Below are positions 62,484-64,000 of a DNA stretch of 64,000 nucleotides, one piece after another. This DNA comes from Sphingomonas carotinifaciens (lineage in GTDB: Bacteria > Pseudomonadota > Alphaproteobacteria > Sphingomonadales > Sphingomonadaceae). Under the pieces are notes generated by a model. That model saw only the letters and a list, made by a program, of their open reading frames with translations. It was not told the DNA's origin and ran no database searches. A program made the translations under genes and the position numbers. Numbering within the stretch: position 1 is the stretch's first letter; each line of letters starts with the position of its first letter. The DNA lies in contig NZ_WSUT01000005.1 of NCBI RefSeq assembly GCF_009789535.1, forward strand, positions 2,479,501 through 2,543,500, read 5' to 3'.

Positions 62484-64000
62484 ATGCGCTGCGCGGTATA
62501 TGCGCGCTTCTCGACGGACAAGCAGGACATGCTGTCGATCGAGACGCAGCTGATGATGTGCCGGCGCGAGATCGAGCGTCAGGGATGGAGCGAAGTGGCG
62601 TGCTTCACGGACGCCGCGGAGTCGGCTGCGACGCTGCACCGTCCCGGTATGCAGGCGCTGCTGGCGACAATCCAGGCAGGCTACATCGACATCGTCTACG
62701 CCGATGCGATGGACCGGCTGTCGCGCAGCCAGGCCGATATCGCCTCGTTGTTCGAGCGGCTGCGCTTCCGCGGCATTATCCTGGCAACGCGCAAGGAAGG
62801 CGTGGTGACCCCGTTGCACATCGGCATGATGGGGACGATCAACGCCGAGCAGCTGAGCGCGACGAGCGAGAAGACCCGTGACGCGCTGGTGCGCCGTCAG
62901 GCGATGGGCCGCAATCCGGGGGGTTCGGCCTATGGCTATGAAACCCGGGTGGCCTATGACGGCAATGGCGAGCGGATCCGCGGCCTCCAGCAGATCGTCC
63001 CCGCGGAGGCGGCCGTCGTGGTGCGGATCTACGAGGATTATGCCGCCGGGCTGTCGCCGATTGCCATCGCCCGGCGCCTCAATGCCGAGGGCATCCCCTC
63101 CCCGCGCGGCGGACGACCGGGCAAAGGTAGGATCAATCTTGCTGCCTGGACGCCGAACACGCTGACCGGCAACGCCGCCCGCGGCACCGGCATCCTCAAC
63201 AACCAACTGTACATTGGGCAGCGCCCGTATGGAAAGCAAACCTACCGCAAGAACCCTGACACCGGGAAACGCCACGCCTTCATCAACGCCGCTGACGCCG
63301 CCACGGCCCTTGTCAGAGCTCCCGACCTTCGCATCGTACCAGACGCCTTGTGGGGGGCCGTGAAGGCCCGGCAGGCAGCCCTTGCGCGCCCCCCCCGTAC
63401 GGAACCGGCCGGCCCTGCCCGCCCCTATTTTGCTCAGCAGCGGCCGAAGTACCTGCTGACAGGGAAGATGACGTGCGGCGTATGCGGAGCGAGCTACGCC
63501 AAATCCGGTCAGCATCGCTTCGGCTGCCAAGGCGCGGCAAAGAAGGGCCCGACCTGGTGCGACAATCGCCTGACCATCAGGCAGGATGCGCTCGACGCGA
63601 GGGTGCTGAAAGGCCTGACCACCGCCATGCTGCGCGACGATGTGGTCGCGGCATTTCTGGAGGAATATGCAGCAGAGACCCACCGGCTTGAGGAGGCCAG
63701 CGTCAGCACGCGCCCCGAGCACGAGGCAGAACTCAGCGAGGTCGACCAGCAGATTTCGCACGCAAAAACCGCGATCCTCAAAGGCGTAGATCCGTCGTTG
63801 TTCGTCGACGAGTTGCAGAGGCTGGGCACGCGACGTACCGTGCTGATCGAGGCGCTTGCCGCTGCCGAACATCCAGACGCAGCCGAGTCGCTGCTGCGTC
63901 CGGATCTCGGCCGGATTTATTGTGAGAAGGTTACGACGCTTACGTCAGCCTACGAGGACGATGCACTGCGCGCGCAAGCGTTCGAACGCATCCGCGCGCT
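62484..64000 (+). CDS. Large serine recombinase (partial, C-terminus outside window)
   Basis: At least 505 residues of a site-specific recombinase. The resolvase domain starts CAVYARFSTDKQDMLSIETQ with the catalytic Ser at residue 10, and DAMDRLSRSQADIASLFERL follows. The recombinase domain has QAMGRNPGGSAYGYETRVAY, SPIAIARRLNAEGIPSPRGG and ILNNQLYIGQRPYG. The zinc-ribbon is MTCGVCGASYAKSGQHRFGC to WCDN, and a coiled-coil motif follows (EHEAELSEVDQQISHAKTAI). The start at ATG 62484 has a perfect AGGAGG. It is intact as far as visible, unlike the dead recombinase at 21.3-23 kb, and suggests an integrative element extending to the right. Confidence 0.93.
   Translation, partial: MRCAVYARFSTDKQDMLSIETQLMMCRREIERQGWSEVACFTDAAESAATLHRPGMQALLATIQAGYIDIVYADAMDRLSRSQADIASLFERLRFRGIILATRKEGVVTPLHIGMMGTINAEQLSATSEKTRDALVRRQAMGRNPGGSAYGYETRVAYDGNGERIRGLQQIVPAEAAVVVRIYEDYAAGLSPIAIARRLNAEGIPSPRGGRPGKGRINLAAWTPNTLTGNAARGTGILNNQLYIGQRPYGKQTYRKNPDTGKRHAFINAADAATALVRAPDLRIVPDALWGAVKARQAALARPPRTEPAGPARPYFAQQRPKYLLTGKMTCGVCGASYAKSGQHRFGCQGAAKKGPTWCDNRLTIRQDALDARVLKGLTTAMLRDDVVAAFLEEYAAETHRLEEASVSTRPEHEAELSEVDQQISHAKTAILKGVDPSLFVDELQRLGTRRTVLIEALAAAEHPDAAESLLRPDLGRIYCEKVTTLTSAYEDDALRAQAFERIRA

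Noticed and set aside
62397..63872. 491-codon open frame antisense to the recombinase
   Set aside because: The forward frame has all serine-recombinase motifs; the antisense frame is a by-product of high GC.

Overview
The window is a high-GC chromosomal segment that looks like an alphaproteobacterium of the sphingomonad group (Sphingomonas or a close relative). This rests on five intact and one wrecked TonB-dependent receptor genes, a sphingomonad-style PEP-CTERM protein, a NodT-type efflux protein and the family make-up of the insertion sequences. No rRNA, tRNA or CRISPR array was recognised.

Layout. 1-4.0 kb: the start of a drug-efflux outer membrane gene, its divergent TetR regulator, a small membrane protein, and an OmpR/EnvZ-like response regulator and histidine kinase pair. 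4.2-6.2 kb: wrecks of an IS5-family and an IS1182-family element. 6.3-9.8 kb: a siderophore-type TonB receptor behind a Fur-box-like site, then a secreted protein with four EF-hands. 9.8-13.4 kb: a decayed second receptor, a possible operon of three very small genes, and IS481 and IS5 remnants. 14-21.3 kb: a glycoside-utilisation locus (TonB receptor, carboxylesterase, GH3 beta-glucosidase) divergent from a LacI regulator, with a 20-bp palindromic operator between them; the lacI frame is broken in a C-tract. 21.3-29 kb: a decay zone with a dead large serine recombinase, an apparently intact RHH/PIN toxin-antitoxin pair, a broken isonitrile-hydratase/DUF1348/GlxA cluster, and a hybrid histidine kinase split by an intact IS5-family element. 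29.4-32.4 kb: a 995-residue TonB receptor. 32.6-34.2 kb: an intact IS1182-family element.

35.2-47.6 kb is the most interesting block. An ECF sigma factor and a FecR anti-sigma factor are divergent from an STN-domain TonB receptor. The receptor is followed on the same strand by an RTX subtilisin-like protease without a signal peptide, a TolC protein, a PEP-CTERM protein, a type I secretion ABC transporter and an HlyD adaptor. The gene order resembles the haem-acquisition (Has) systems, but with a protease where the haemophore gene would be.

47.6-51.3 kb is an insertion-sequence pile-up (IS21 and LysR fragments, IS630, a truncated IS110, an IS3 copy). 52-53.8 kb is a GAF/degenerate-GGDEF/EAL protein. 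54.5-59.8 kb is a complete ferric-siderophore operon (receptor, esterase, DUF3325, DUF3649, PepSY reductase) behind a second Fur-box-like site. A second IS3 copy, nearly identical and in the same orientation, follows at 60-61.2 kb, so the two copies bracket the EAL gene and the siderophore operon. The right end holds an uncharacterised gene and a large serine recombinase that runs off the window.

A dispersed ~60-bp two-part repeat occurs at least eight times, plus one half copy, in the non-coding and IS-rich intervals.
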